DNA of 64,000 nucleotides, taken from Corylus avellana. Taxonomy: Eukaryota; Streptophyta; Magnoliopsida; Fagales; Betulaceae. How positions within the stretch are numbered: position 1 is the first letter of the stretch; the number at the start of each line of letters is the position of its first letter. Under the pieces are notes generated by a model. It made no database searches. It was not told where the DNA came from and saw only the letters and a program-made list of their open reading frames with translations. Location: assembly GCF_901000735.1 (NCBI RefSeq), contig NC_081542.1:19855093-19919092 (forward strand). Direction: 5' to 3'. This document shows, in pieces, positions 1 to 11,464 of the stretch. Both the position numbers and the translations under genes were made by a program.

Positions 1-1325
1 AATTTGGAATGTAAACAATTTAAGCAATACATTGCTTGAGAGCAAGGGCGGAACTACATGCCCCCCCAAGGACCAATGTACTAGTCTCCAAAAATTAAAA
101 ATTAAAAAAAAAAAAAAAAAATATTTACTCCTAAATTTTTTAATTTTGCTCTTTCAAACTCTATTGACCCATAAATTTTTTAATTTCGTCTCTCCAAACT
201 CTGAATATTAATTCGGTAATTCCACCCCTACTTGAAAGTCTATATAAGACACACCTAACCAAATAAATTTTGGACCATCAAAGGGGCCTATATAAAAGCA
301 GTAAAGTGCAAATCCTTATCCTCTGGATCAATCTAATTAGTTGGAAATGAAAGAATTGATGGGTGACGTCAGCCTCCCACGTAAGCACTTCTTACGTAAT
401 GTTGGAAGAAAGTTTTTGCACGTTTATATATACTCCCCTCTCTTGCAGGCCGGCTACAAGGTTGAGTATCACAACTAATTACCAAATACAAAGATTTGAG
501 TGTCAAAAATTAATTCCCGTTTCCTTTGGCTAGCTGCTTAACTGGCTTAATTTGATAGTAAGTTTTTCTCCAGCATCTCTAATAAATTTTCGGCATATAT
601 AATTGTGCCCTTACTTAGCATTTTTCTCTTTCTCATTACCTTTAATATTCTTTAATTAATTAACAATAACCAAAGTTTCTACCCTTCTTTTTCTTTCTTG
701 TAATCCATAAATCATATGTTTGATATACGGCATAATCGTGGCGACAACGTGTCGTCGGAGGTGCGACATTTTGCACTTACGGCCCGATCTTCATCAGCTT
801 AGTGGTGATTGGCTGTAGGGGTGTTAGATGTTGCACCAGGGCATTAGATATACCAGTGATTGACTACAAAGCTGAGATATGTAACACTTCTTGTTGCTAG
901 CAACCTCTATTTCATGAGGTGTGATCCACGTACAGTCAGTTAAGTTACTCCCTAGATATGATTTAATTACCATACTTGTATTTATTCATGTATCCTATAA
1001 ATAAGAATCTTTATTTTGTAAACAATAAAGTTAATAAGACCACAACTCATAAAAGTGGATGTAAGTATCTAACACCAAATCACTCATAAATTTAAAAGTT
1101 GATTGTAGTAATCAAATTCTTGATTACCATGCTCGCACTCTATCAATAGGGAAAAATTTGTTGATGTTCACATAGATGTACCTACTTTTTTTTTTTTTAA
1201 AGTTGTCACTCTTCATCTACTCACCTAATTAGGAATTCTATATATATTGATATTATGAGATTTATCGTGCATTAATTTATTTATTTCCTATCTCATTTTA
1301 TTTCCAAAGAAACAAGAAAAAAAAA
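1..1325 (+). promoter_or_regulatory. Upstream region of ankyrin-PGG gene 1 (copy P1)
   Basis: This AT-rich, gene-free stretch has close relatives at 9822-10612 plus 34282-34925 and at 35891-37345, the second of which also lies directly upstream of an ankyrin gene. All three keep a TATA-like TTTATATATA, here at 423-432, followed by a CT-rich segment and a GCAGGCCGGC block, so transcription may start near 450-470. A GTAAGT donor-like site at 558 and an AG at 1308-1309, just before the start codon leader, suggest an intron in the 5' UTR. The repeated preservation of the TATA block is seen; the start site and UTR intron are inferred. Confidence 0.5.
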
Positions 1326-4300
1326 ATGGAAGAAGGTGCTATCAACAAGCCTCATGAAAGAAGTCAAAAGGAAAAGATGACAGCAGCAAGGAGTGAGACA
1401 TTTCCATCAGCAAGTAATCCTCAAAGGGCTTCTTCTGGACAAGCTATCAATCAACAAATATCCTATTCCTTTCCATCACGTCCTACACACTTGGATCAGG
1501 GAGCATCTGATTGTTTAACAAATCACAGCCAAGTGGCTAATGCAGGAGATGCTAGCCTTCAGGCTCTAGGGGCGGTTTTCGTTAAAATTCGGCCTTCTTT
1601 AAGCTCTCTTATACAAGATTTGGCTAACTGCGACGCAGCTATATCATTACCGGCGCCAAACTTTGACAAACCCCAAGAAACAAGCTCATGTGCAAAGACA
1701 CCACAAGGAGAACTGGAGCAGATAGTGTCAGAGGAACCAAGCTCAAGCAAAAATTGTGAAACTGATCAAAGTAATTGTAGTAAGTGCTCGGTCTCTCTTT
1801 CTCTCTAGTGACATATATAGACATGAGATTAATAAGTTTGTTTCTCCAACATCTAAGGTCATGAGATAAATTAGTTTTTCCAACATCTTAGCATGCATCC
1901 AAGTGACATGATTTTTCACCACAAGTTGTAATTAATAAGTTCGTTTTAATTTTGTGCCTTTTTTTTTGAAAAAAAAAAAACAAAAAAAAATCCAGGAGAA
2001 AGAACATTAGATGAACACGGTGCCCTGTGTGGTCCCCTCCTTCAAGCTGCCTTAAAAGGTGATTGGCTGGCTTTTCTTGAGGAAGACCCAAGCTGTGTTC
2101 GAGCCTCCATATCGAGAGATGAAGGGACGGCACTCCACAATGCGGTGGTTGCAGAAGACATCACTGATATAAAAGTATTCTTGAAATTTATGAGTCCAAA
2201 CGACTTGAAATTGACTACAACAAAAGGAGCTACGGCCCTTCACTTTGCAGCTCAATCAAAAATGGTGATAATTGCTGAGCAATTGGTCAAAATCAACGAT
2301 GAGCCACTATTGATGCATGACTCCTGTGGAAACATTCCACTCCACATTGCAGTTAATTACCACGGACATCAAAACATGATCTGGTATCTAATCTCTGTGA
2401 CTCCTTTTGATAAGTTGACTGCTGATGATCGAACTAAGCTCCTGCTTAATACTATTAGCAATGATATGTATGGTAAGCCCTACATTTGACTATAAATTTT
2501 TTTGATGACAAGTTGGATATATGGAGTTACAAGCATTTCTTCAACAATCTTTTGACGACGATCAATTAATTAATGTGCCTTTTTTCATGGACAGATATAG
2601 CATTGAAAATTCTAAAAATAGATTCAAACATAGCAACTGCCGACACTGCATGGAGAGCTTTGGAAGTGTTGGCAAGAAAACCTTTGTCAATTTTCTGCCC
2701 AAGTCGGCTATCACTCCAGCAAAGTCACTCAAATTCCTGTTTGTTTACCTCCAACCCAAACTTCTTTAATTTCCCAACTAGTTCCTAGGCCTTTATTACA
2801 GTAATCACAACTTGATGACAATTTTACTCAAAATACCTTGGCATACGAAAAATGATCATATTTGATTTCATCAAATCTTTAGATAATATCTACTTATAAA
2901 CTATTTATGGAAAATGACATGAGTTATTTTCTATTTGAAATGTCTCAATCTATTCTAACATGCACTTGCAACCGTTTCTTTCACACACAACGTACAACAT
3001 GCATGGGGGGTAGGGTTTTTTTTTTTTTTTTTTCATGCATGCTACCATTAATTTTTTTTTTTTACTTAAATTCAAAAGATAGAAGACGCTGAAAGTAGTC
3101 GGGTTATCAGAAGGCAAAGCATATCTTAAGATAAAATAATTAGGTTACAAGTGCATTTAATGCTTTAGTTATCTTCAGATTTTTATTTTATAAACTTTAT
3201 AATATCATTTCTTATTATGGATATTGGAAAAATAATTATATAGAGTTAATATTTCTTTATTACCAAACCATATCTGATTTTTGATTTTTTCTTTTTTTTT
3301 TTCTCAACCATATATAGGGTTCACATGGATCTGTAACCAAGTTTTGATGAAGACACTAACCCATCAATTAGTTGAAGACCTTTTGGAAATAGTTAGAACT
3401 CAAGATCACAGACAGTTCTCATTAAACTTGGCTATATATCGGAAGGCTTTAATTTTTGAGGCTGCGAAAGTTGGAAATGTTGGGTTTCTAATTATATTGA
3501 TACATTATTATCCTGATCTTATATGGCAATTAGACGAAGATAACATGACTTTATTTCACATTGCTATTTTATATCGTCAGGAGAGTGTGTTCAATCTAAT
3601 ATATAAGATAGGTCCTAACAAGCGTCGTCGCCTTGCATCCTTGATTACTTTGAAAAAAGAGGACAACATGCTGCACTTAGTTGCAAGATCGGCTCCTTTG
3701 GATGGACAAAATATCATATTAGGAGGTTTTGGTATGCAACGGGAGTTGATGTGGTTTCAGGTGAGAGATACTATTATTTATATTTTTTTCCTAGATAATG
3801 GTTCAATTGTTACTTGTCAATTTATACCTGGCCGATCAACTGTAGGAGATAAAAAGGATTGTCCCACTGCCCTACTCAATGATGAAGAATTTAGAAGGCA
3901 AAACACCTAACGAGTTGCTAAAATCGACACAGAAAGAGTTTAAGAAAGACCGTGAAAAATGGATAAAGGAGACAACACAAAATTCTATGGTTGTGGCAAC
4001 ATTAATTGCCGCTATAGTTTTTGCTGCAGCATTCACTGTACCAGGTGGCAACGATCAAGAAACAGGCACTCCTATATTTTTGAAAAGTAACTGGTTTACG
4101 GTGTTCTTCGTAGCAGATGTAATTGCAATGGTTGCCTCTTCAACTTCCATACTCATTTTCTTATCAATGTTCATGTCACGTTACACAGAAGAGGATTTCT
4201 TTGAGACAATACCTTCAATCTTCTTAATTGGACTCACAACACTCTTTACGTCCATTATGAGCATGATGATAGTCTTTTGCGGAGCTTGTTTTTTGATTTA

Positions 4301-4532
4301 TAAAAATGCAAGGCCTTGGGCTCCAGTTCTTGCAATCACTTTGGCTAGTACCTCGGTTACTTCCGTTTTACTACTACGTTTTGATCTTTTGAAGGAATCG
4401 AGAGAAATATCCATGTACATATTTTGTTCTCTGCTATATAAATGTAGACTATTTTTCTACCAGAAGATGCCTATTGGGGGATGGCTTAGTAGAAAATATG
4501 CAAGTCAAATGAAAGGGAAGGAAAATCGTTGA
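1326..4532 (+). CDS. Ankyrin-repeat PGG-domain membrane protein, five exons, apparently intact (gene 1)
   Basis: Probable exons are 1326-1779, 1996-2472, 2595-about 2780, 3318-3760 and 3846-4532. Phases agree at every junction and the sum is 2247 nt, or 748 residues. Exon 1 codes a low-complexity Ser/Gln-rich N-terminus. Exon 2 and exon 4 carry ankyrin repeats (TALHNAV, TALHFAAQ, IPLHIAV, then FHIAILY and NMLHLVAR). Exon 5 opens with GKTPNELL and holds the PGG domain: FAAAFTVPGGNDQ followed by four hydrophobic segments. The family resembles plant ITN1/ACD6-type ankyrin membrane proteins, linked to stress and defence signalling; the role here is unknown. The donor of exon 3 is weak: GT at 2781 and at 2739 both keep frame. 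The usual GETALHVLARK motif is degraded to WRALEVLARK in exon 3. No internal stop was found. Confidence 0.85.
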
Positions 4533-4599
4533 AGGTTCCATGGATTGAGCAAATAAAGACTGATTTTCTTCGTATTTCATGCAAATCGCAGAATGATAA

Positions 4600-5755
4600 A
4601 GATTGGATAATGGTTGTGGCGTCTGGTACTGCGATCAAGCGCACGCTGTGACTGCAATCGAGCGCCCGGTCTCTGGAAGTGCACTCGAGTGCACGCGGGG
4701 ACATTATGTTATTTTTCTGCTTTTATTTTCTAGCTGACTTTATGTTGTTATTTTATTAGGGTTAGGGTTTTGGAAGTCTTTATTTCATTATTTTATTAGG
4801 TATAGGGATTTGGTGTTATTTATGTCATGTTTTATTAGGTTTTGGGTTTTGGGCTATAAATATATGCTTATAGCCTTTATAGAAAATCAGTTTATGTTAT
4901 TTCATCCGTTTTCTCTAAATAGGAATTACTCAAAAGAGTTTTCTTCATGTCTTTCCTTGAAACATTAGATAGATTATATAGTTTTGAGAAGAATTCTCAG
5001 ATCCTTGATAGACTCAAGATGTAAAAAATATTTATCCTTCTTCTTGTATTATTTTATTTGCTTCCCGCCTAGTCAAGCTGCATCAGTTGGTATCGGAGCT
5101 CAATTACTTTCCATGAATGCGGAGGAGCAACCGTTGTACAGACATGAACGAGGTGCACGTGCTCTCGAAGACAGCATGTAAGGAGCAACTGGCAATTCGT
5201 TTGCGGCACATGAGTGGTGGGCCAAACAATTGTCATCGCCAACCAATACCGCGATTCGCAGAGGCGGAAGGCAAATCTATCGCTGAACATTGGCAACACA
5301 GAGATGATCAACTCAGGGCTATGAGGTATCAAATTGAAGACCTAACTACCTAAGTATCCGACTAGTATGGTCGACATGGGAACGGATCTGAAAACCCTTT
5401 TGCGGAGCGCCGAATGCACAAACGTCAACACATTCCGCAAGCTCATGCTAATAGGTTGGTGAACGGGTTCGAACTCAATATTCCAAAATTCTACGAGGAT
5501 CCACAACTCGAAGAATTTCTAGATTGGGTGTTGGCTGTTGAAGAGGTTTTGGAGTTCAACAGGGTGTCCGATGAACGACGAGTCTCTTTGGTGGTACACA
5601 CATTCCGGGGAAGAGTTGGTGCGTGGTGGTAACAACTGAAGAAAACTAGGATGCGGCAAGGCAAATTGAAGATCAATAGTTGGGAGAAACTATTGAAACA
5701 TATGCGAGTCGCCTTCTTGCCCTATAAGTATACCGCAACCGCAACCGCAACCACC
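4600..5755 (+). mobile_element. Gypsy-type LTR retrotransposon remnant (5' LTR, primer site, gag start)
   Basis: Similarity between genes 1 and 2 stops near 4590, where an unrelated block begins. It ends in CATCA at 5085, followed by TTGGTATCGGAGCT (5087-5100), which matches the initiator-Met tRNA primer site at all but one base. The LTR therefore runs from about 4600 to 5085; its left edge is not exact. Downstream, 5414-5632 codes a gag-like domain with FYEDPQLEEFLDWVLAVE and GRVGAWW, continuing past a stop as KINSWEKLLKHMR to about 5740. No protease, pol or second LTR was seen, so the element is badly truncated. Confidence 0.72.
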
Positions 5756-6292
5756 TAGGTGATTAGCAGTTATTTTATAATTGGTTGTTAGCGGTTATTC
5801 AATTCAATAACTAGCGGTTTTATGACCGCATTTTTTATATGGACTTTTGGGCTTTTTAAGTAGTTTGGGCCTTTAATTGGCCTATTTTTTGTGCTTATTT
5901 TATGGGATTAGCCCATTATTTGGGCTTATTTTAAGGGTTTAAGGCTAAAATATTTCAAAAAAGAAGAAAAAAAAACATGCTTTTTGAGCTAGCCAATGTT
6001 TTTGAATAAGGTAGCCAAAAACATCACATACCACATTATATATTACACATATAAAGTCATAAATAGCCCAAATCCATTAATCCAAATACAAATGGAAAAA
6101 TTAAAAAGACATACACCAAAATTTCCTCGTTTTGGATTTTTATTATATATTTTATTAATAATATTTAATATATATAGCCCTACCTCCTAAAACCGCTAAC
6201 CTCAACCGCCCTAAGTGGTTAGTGATTTTTATTAAACGCCTACCAAAGTGATTAGCGAGGTAGTTATAACCGCCCCTTTTGAACAACCCTAC
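5738..6292. repeat. Possible non-autonomous DNA transposon rich in AGCGGTTA motifs
   Basis: Both edges of this block carry repeated, oppositely oriented GCGGTTA/TAACCGC words: several copies within 5738-5840 and again within 6190-6275. The middle is AT-rich with no coding sign. This looks like subterminal repeats of a small hAT-type element, but no exact terminal inverted repeat or target duplication was found. The short CCGCAA tandem at 5739-5755 lies at the join with the gag remnant. Confidence 0.35.
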
Positions 6293-6482
6293 TAAATTGG
6301 GAAAATGATCATCTTCATTTCAAAATCCCTTTATTTCCTTCATTTAGTGCATTTTAAAGGGTAGTGTTGTCTAAAAGTTTTAATGATGATAGTACATTAA
6401 ATGTAAAACCCTTCAAAATATACTAAATAGAAGAAATACAAGAATTTTGAAATGGAGAGGATCCTTTTCTAGTATATTGGGA
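6293..6482. mobile_element. Hairpin MITE, about 190 bp
   Basis: The two halves are imperfect reverse complements over roughly 65 bp. The left arm contains CATTTCAAAATCCCTTTATT and the right arm, read in reverse, contains CATTTCAAAATTCTTGTATT, with similar words outward and inward. There is no coding potential. The outer boundaries are approximate and no target duplication was assigned. Confidence 0.6.
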
Positions 6483-6625
6483 CTTCCCAATCTTTAATTA
6501 TGATGTGAAATTTTTGAATTTGGGGTTGGTGAGAGGTGTTATTATCATCTGATAAAAGGTTTGCATTCTACACACAGATTCCAAAGTATCACATGGAGGG
6601 CAGTTGTCGTTTCAACATTATATTT

Positions 6626-6999
6626 CGGAGAAACTTCACTTTGACTCCCTAAACTTTCACTCGATTTTACAAACTCCCCCTAAACTTTCAAATCTCTCAT
6701 TTTGGATCCATGAACTTTCAATTACTCTCAATGTAGACCCTCCGTCAGATTTTAAACATTACATGTTGTTTATACCCTTGACTCTTGTATAAAATTTCAA
6801 CTTCCAAAACGTTTTTTTATTTTTAAAAAAATGAAAATTAAGGACATTTTGGTCATTTTTCTCTTTTTAAAGGCTAAAATTAACGGAAGGGTTCTAATTG
6901 AAAGTAATTGAAAGTTCAGGGATCAAAATGAGATATTTAAAAGTTTAGGGAGGTTTGTAAAATCGAGTGAAAGTTCAATGGACCAAAGTGAAGCTTCCC
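6626..6999. mobile_element. Hairpin MITE, 374 bp, with 8-bp target duplication
   Basis: Arms of about 110 bp are inverted copies: the left has CTTTCACTCGATTTTACAAA and the right, reversed, has the same 20 bases. TTATATTT flanks it at 6618-6625 and 7000-7007. The related region near 35190-35210 lacks the insert and has a single copy of this site, so this is a clean insertion. An 8-bp duplication fits a hAT-derived MITE. The right half recurs at 22444-22630, just after the first gap. Confidence 0.75.
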
Positions 7000-7377
7000 T
7001 TATATTTATTATGTTGGATCCGTTTTTGTTGTTGAGAGGTGTTATTGTCGTCTCATATGATGCATTGATTATTGTTTAATGTGCATTTATTATTTTAGTA
7101 CATGCTTTTGATCGCATGACAACTGGTGAGGGGCCGGACTTTCTCCCCTTTAGAATTATTTTATTAATTGTATTTTTTTTTTTTCTTTTAGTGTTTTTTT
7201 TCCTTTTTGTTTTACATAGATATTGTTTCTTAAAAAGCCTACAAAAAAAAAAAAGACCTTATTCCCATGGTCTCTAAGAAAAAAAAAGTAAAAAATATAT
7301 TCAAGACCAGAAAAATAGTAAGAAAACACCAAACAAAAACGGTAGCATGCATTCCACAAGATTTATATATCTAAACA
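7000..7377 (+). repeat. Distal part of the duplicated ankyrin-gene upstream module
   Basis: This gene-free stretch aligns with 35200-35902, which lies upstream of gene 2. Shared words include GAGAGGTGTTATTGTCGTCT and GATTTATATATCTAAACAAG. It is the outer part of the module that continues at 9822 after the LINE insertion. It has long T and A runs and no coding sign. The same stretch recurs at 22631-23008. Confidence 0.6.
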
Positions 7378-7390
7378 AGTCTCTGATAGT

Positions 7391-9808
7391 AAGGCATACG
7401 ACCAAGTGGAATGGGCTTTTCTCAAAGCCGTGATGCGTAAAATGGAGTTTCCGGAGAGCTAGATAAGGCTGATTATGAGTTGTGTTAGCTCGGTCCCCTA
7501 TGCTATTCTCATAAACGGATAGCCAGCTAGACATACAAAACCCTCGAGAGGGCTTAGGTAGGGGGACCCTTTATCCCCTTACCTCTTTCTCTTATGTGCG
7601 GAGTCACTCAGTGCCTTATTGTCCCAAGCTGAGAAAAATGGGGTACTGACAGGGGTTCTTACTTCTAAAAAGGGCCCTCGGTTGAGTCACTTAGTTTTTC
7701 CTGATGATAGCTTGATATTCTGCAAAGCAAATTCTGTCGAGTGGAGAAGATTAACCAAGCTTTTAGAAAAAATGAAGCAGCCTCGGGACAAAAGCTTAAC
7801 AAGGAGAAAGCATCTATCTTCTTCAGTCGAAATACAAGCCAGGAAAAGAGACAGGAAATTTCTCAACTTTCGGGACTCCAAGCTACTCAAAGCTATGAAA
7901 AGTATCTTCGGCTTCCAACCCTAGTTGGAAAATCAAGGACACTTGCTTTTCCGGGTATAAAAGACCGTGTTTGGAATTGTCTCAATAATTGGAAGACAAA
8001 GTTTCTGACGCAAGCAGGGAAAAAGATTTTAATCAAAGCAGTGGTGCAAGCCATTCCAACATATTGTATGAGTGTCTTTCTATTGCCTGTCGCTCTCTGC
8101 AAGATATTACAAGGGCTGATGTAGCGATTCTGGTGGGGACATAAGGAGAACAATTCTAAAATACACTGGATGAGTTGGGCAAGAATGGGTATTTCCAAGG
8201 CCCAAGGCAGTCTGGGTTTCCGTGATCAAGGAATTTTCAATAAAGCATTTCTCGCATAGCAACTTTGGCGACTGCTGCAATGCCCAGAATCTTTGGCGGG
8301 AAAAATTGTAAAAGCCAAATATTTTCCATCTTGATCCATTTTGGAAGCAAGCCTGGGCAATCGCCCCTCTTTTGTCTAGCGGAGTTTTATGGCGACTCAA
8401 CCAGTCCTCAAAAATGGACTTCTATGGAGAGTTGGTAATGGGGAGGATATTCGCATATGGGGTGATAAATGGATCCCGCAGGCAACCACGTACATGGTAC
8501 AATCACCGTAGAAGATCTTCGACAGGAATGCTCATGTCTCAGATCTTATTGATCCAATCACGAGAACTTGGAAATGTGACCTTGTTACACATATCTTTCT
8601 GGAAGACGAAGCTGAGGCAATTCGAAGTATGCATATTAGTCCTTTGCCTACAAAGGACATGCTTATCTGGCGAGGTACCAAAAATGGCTGTTTCTCTATT
8701 TGAAGTGCCTACTTTTTGGAAATGGAGGGCATGGCCAAGCAAGGCAGTGGAACATCCAGAGTCATTTAAGGGATAGCATGGAAGGAGTGTTGGTCTCTTA
8801 AGATACCAAATGTGGCAAAGCTTTTTTTATGGAAAGCTTTACATAATTTGCTACCGACCAAGATGAACCTAGTAAAGAAGGGAGTAGACCTGGACACTTC
8901 ATGCCCTATCTGTGGTCTGGCAGATGAGACGGTGGCACACATCCTTTGGACATGCCCATCATCGAATGATGTGTGGGGAGGCGGGCCAATTAAATTACAA
9001 AAGTGTGGTGGCGGGGGTAACAGCTTTCCAGATATATTTGAGTCAATTTGTAGCAGATGCACTACTGAGGAAATTGAACTGTTTGTTGTCCTGGCAAGGA
9101 AAATTTGGCTGAAGAGGAACTCCATAATTTTTGGAGAATCTTTTCTCCATCCGACCCAGCTAGTACAAGAAGCTCAAGCATTGGTGGAAGATTTCAAAAG
9201 AGTGAACATCAAGCCACTGTGACATTACTCCTGATAGCAGATTAGAGACGGTGGTCTGGAAACCTCCACCATGTAACATGATGAAGATGAATTGGGACGC
9301 TGGGATTCATTCTAAAGACAGATGTGTTGGTGTGGGACTTATAGTTTGAGACTCAACTGGCAAGTTTATTGCAGCACGAAGCTTATCCCTGACTTTCAGA
9401 CTGATCCAACCTTGGCTGAAGCTCTCGCAACGATATATGCTATTGTTTTCTGTAAGGAATTGGGCTTCGACAACATTATCTTCGAAGGTGATTCTTTGCA
9501 AGTTGTCAAGGCTATTGGATCAGCAGAGTTGTGCCTTAGCAGCCATGGGCAATTCATAGAATGTATACAAAACAAGTTGCTCTCATTGGAAAACGCCAGA
9601 TTCGAGCATGTAATGAGGGACGCTAATACTGCAGCACATACGCTTGCAAAATTGGCTACAACCCATGTCACTATGTCTACTTGGTTGGGGAATGCCCCAC
9701 CAAGTGTAGGTGATATTGTACGAAGGGAACAACCTATCGCCCTTCTTGTGTGATCTTTAGAAATAATGAATATTTAAAATATTCCTTTAAAAAAAAAAAA
9801 AAAAAAAA
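7391..9808 (+). mobile_element. 5'-truncated L1-type LINE with poly(A) tail and 13-bp target duplication
   Basis: The element starts inside the reverse transcriptase at KAYDQVEWAFLKAVMRK. It runs through DDSLIF (with FPDD in place of the usual F/YADD), the LTQAGKKILIKAV region, a zinc-binding zf-RVT segment (CPICGLADETVAHILWTC near 8900-8955) and an RNase H region (MNWDAG near 9290; FEGDSLQVVKAI near 9480). It ends in about 20 A. AGTCTCTGATAGT flanks it at 7378-7390 and 9809-9821. Several in-frame stops and frame changes make it non-functional. It belongs to a different subfamily from the LINE at 16596-22343. Confidence 0.9.
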
Positions 9809-9821
9809 AGTCTCTGATAGT

Positions 9822-10612
9822 TCATTCATTTACTCCATATAGAATCTCTCATATTTAATATTCAAATTGCTAGTAATTTGAACAAAAAGTTGTTGGAGAT
9901 CTCAATTCAAATTAGAATAGACACTAATAAACAATTTAAGCAATACATTGCTTGAGACCGGGGGAGGGGGGGAGAACTACATGCCCCTCCAAGGGGCAAT
10001 GTAGTCCCCAAATTTTTTTTTTAAAAAAAAAAATTATAAATTTACTCTTAAATTTTTTTAATTTTGCTCCCCTAAACTCTATTTATCTCTAAATTTTTAA
10101 ATTTTGTCCCCTTAAACTCTAAATGCGAGTTTCACCCCTACTTGAGAATTTATATAAGACACACCTGACCAAATAAATTTTGGACGGTCAATCCGGCCAA
10201 TATATACAAGCAATTTAAGCAGAAAATTGCTACTCCTTATCCTCTAGATCAATTTTAGTTGGAAATGAATGAATTGATGGGTGATGTCAGCCTCCCACGT
10301 AAGCACTTCTTATGTAATGTTGGAAGAAAGTTCTTGCACGTTTATATAGGATCCGGTTTACATGTTGTTATTAAAATAACATCATGTATGTTATAGTTTA
10401 ATCAACGGTCAAGATTGAATTTTAAAGTTGACTTATTTTTAGAAGCATTTAATAGAAGAGAGAAAATGAAAAGAGATTTTGAGAAATTCAATCTTGACCA
10501 TTGATTAAACTACAGCATACATGCTGTTATTTTAATAACAGCATGTAAGCTAAATTCGTTTATATATACTCCCTCTCCTGCAGGCTGGCCGGCTGTAAGG
10601 TTGAGTATATCA
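9822..10612 (+). promoter_or_regulatory. Second copy of the ankyrin-gene upstream region, left part (P2)
   Basis: From about 9918 this matches window positions 1-470, including AACAATTTAAGCAATACATT and the TTTATATATA block at 10559-10568. It is broken at 10612 by the CACTA element and resumes at 34282. No ankyrin gene body follows the resumed part, so this is probably the orphan promoter of a lost or rearranged paralogue. A MITE lies within it at 10349-10556. Confidence 0.65.
10349..10556. mobile_element. Hairpin MITE, 208 bp, with 10-bp target duplication
   Basis: Inverted arms of about 75 bp carry TTACATG, GTTATTAAAATAACA, TAGTTTAATCAA and GGTCAAGATTGAATTT on both sides. CGTTTATATA occurs at 10339-10348 and again at 10557-10566, while the uninterrupted relatives at 421-430 and 36489-36498 have one copy. 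The 9-10 bp duplication suggests a Mutator-type MITE. It inserted at the TATA block of the P2 promoter copy. A second copy of the same insertion is at 25980-26187. Confidence 0.8.
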
Positions 10613-11033
10613 CACTACAAGAATTTAGGTCTTTAGGGGTGACTTTGAGTGGACGCTAAAAGTCCTAAAGTGGACGTTGTTGACAACAGCGTCGACTTTT
10701 GGACGCTAAAGGGGTGGACGCTAATAGTTCGACCCTAATGATCAAATGTGTGATTATCAGTGTCCACTTATAGTCGACGCTAATGATCACTTTTAGCGTC
10801 GACAAAGTGGACGCTAAAAGTCCTAATTTTTTATCCTAAAGCTGATGTCAACGGAAGGCATAGTCGACGCTGATAATCAGCCATTAGTGTCCACTCAAAG
10901 TGGATGCTGATAGTTAACCATTAGTGTCCACTTTGGGTGGACGCTAATGGTCATAAATTTTTCTTAAAAAAAATTAACTATCAGCGTCCAAACTGGAGTG
11001 GACGCTGATACTTAATATTAACGTCCACAAAGT

Positions 11034-11071
<38 letters not shown>

Positions 11072-11325
11072 AACTATCAACGTTCAAACTGGAGTGGACA
11101 CTAATAGTGAACTATTAGCGTGGATGCTAATGGTCCTAAAAAATTAAAAAAATAATTGACTATTAGCGTCCATTTTTAATGGTCCAAAAAAATTTTAAAA
11201 AATAATTGACTATCAGCGTCCAAACTGGAGTAGACACTGATGGTGAACCATTAGCGTCCACTTTCTAATGGTCCTAAAATTTTTTTTTAAAAAAAAATTG
11301 ACTATCACCGTCTCTGATTAATTCT
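10613..11325. repeat. CACTA left subterminal repeats (GTGGACGCTAA family)
   Basis: Direct and inverted copies of a short motif close to AGTGGACGCTAA/TTAGCGTCCACT occur many times, separated by A/T runs. Such repeats near both ends are typical of CACTA elements, where they bind the element's own protein. The same motif dominates the right end at 32820-34265. Copy A has a longer A-run (11035-11069) and lacks one motif pair that copy B keeps near 26650-26680. Confidence 0.75.
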
Positions 11326-11332
11326 GCGTTGC

Positions 11333-11464
11333 TGCGATCGATCGCACACAATGTGCGCTCAATCGCAATACCAGTAGGTTTTTGACCTTTTGCGCTCAAA
11401 CGCACATTGGGCTTGCGATCGATCGCGGAACCAGAAGGTTTTTGACCTTTTGCGATCGATCGCA
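11333..11464. repeat. Three GCGATCGATCGC palindromes with a direct repeat
   Basis: TGCGATCGATCGCA occurs at 11333-11346 and 11451-11464, and a near-identical TGCGATCGATCGCG at 11414-11427. A segment close to AGGTTTTTGACCTTTTGCG is repeated between them. The block is far more GC-rich than its surroundings and marks the edge between the subterminal repeats and the captured-gene part. It is repeated in copy B near 26932-27064. Confidence 0.7.

Noticed and set aside
5117..5353. Independent small gene at the Gypsy remnant
   Set aside because: It lies between the primer-binding site and the gag-like region of the LTR element and is best seen as its leader.
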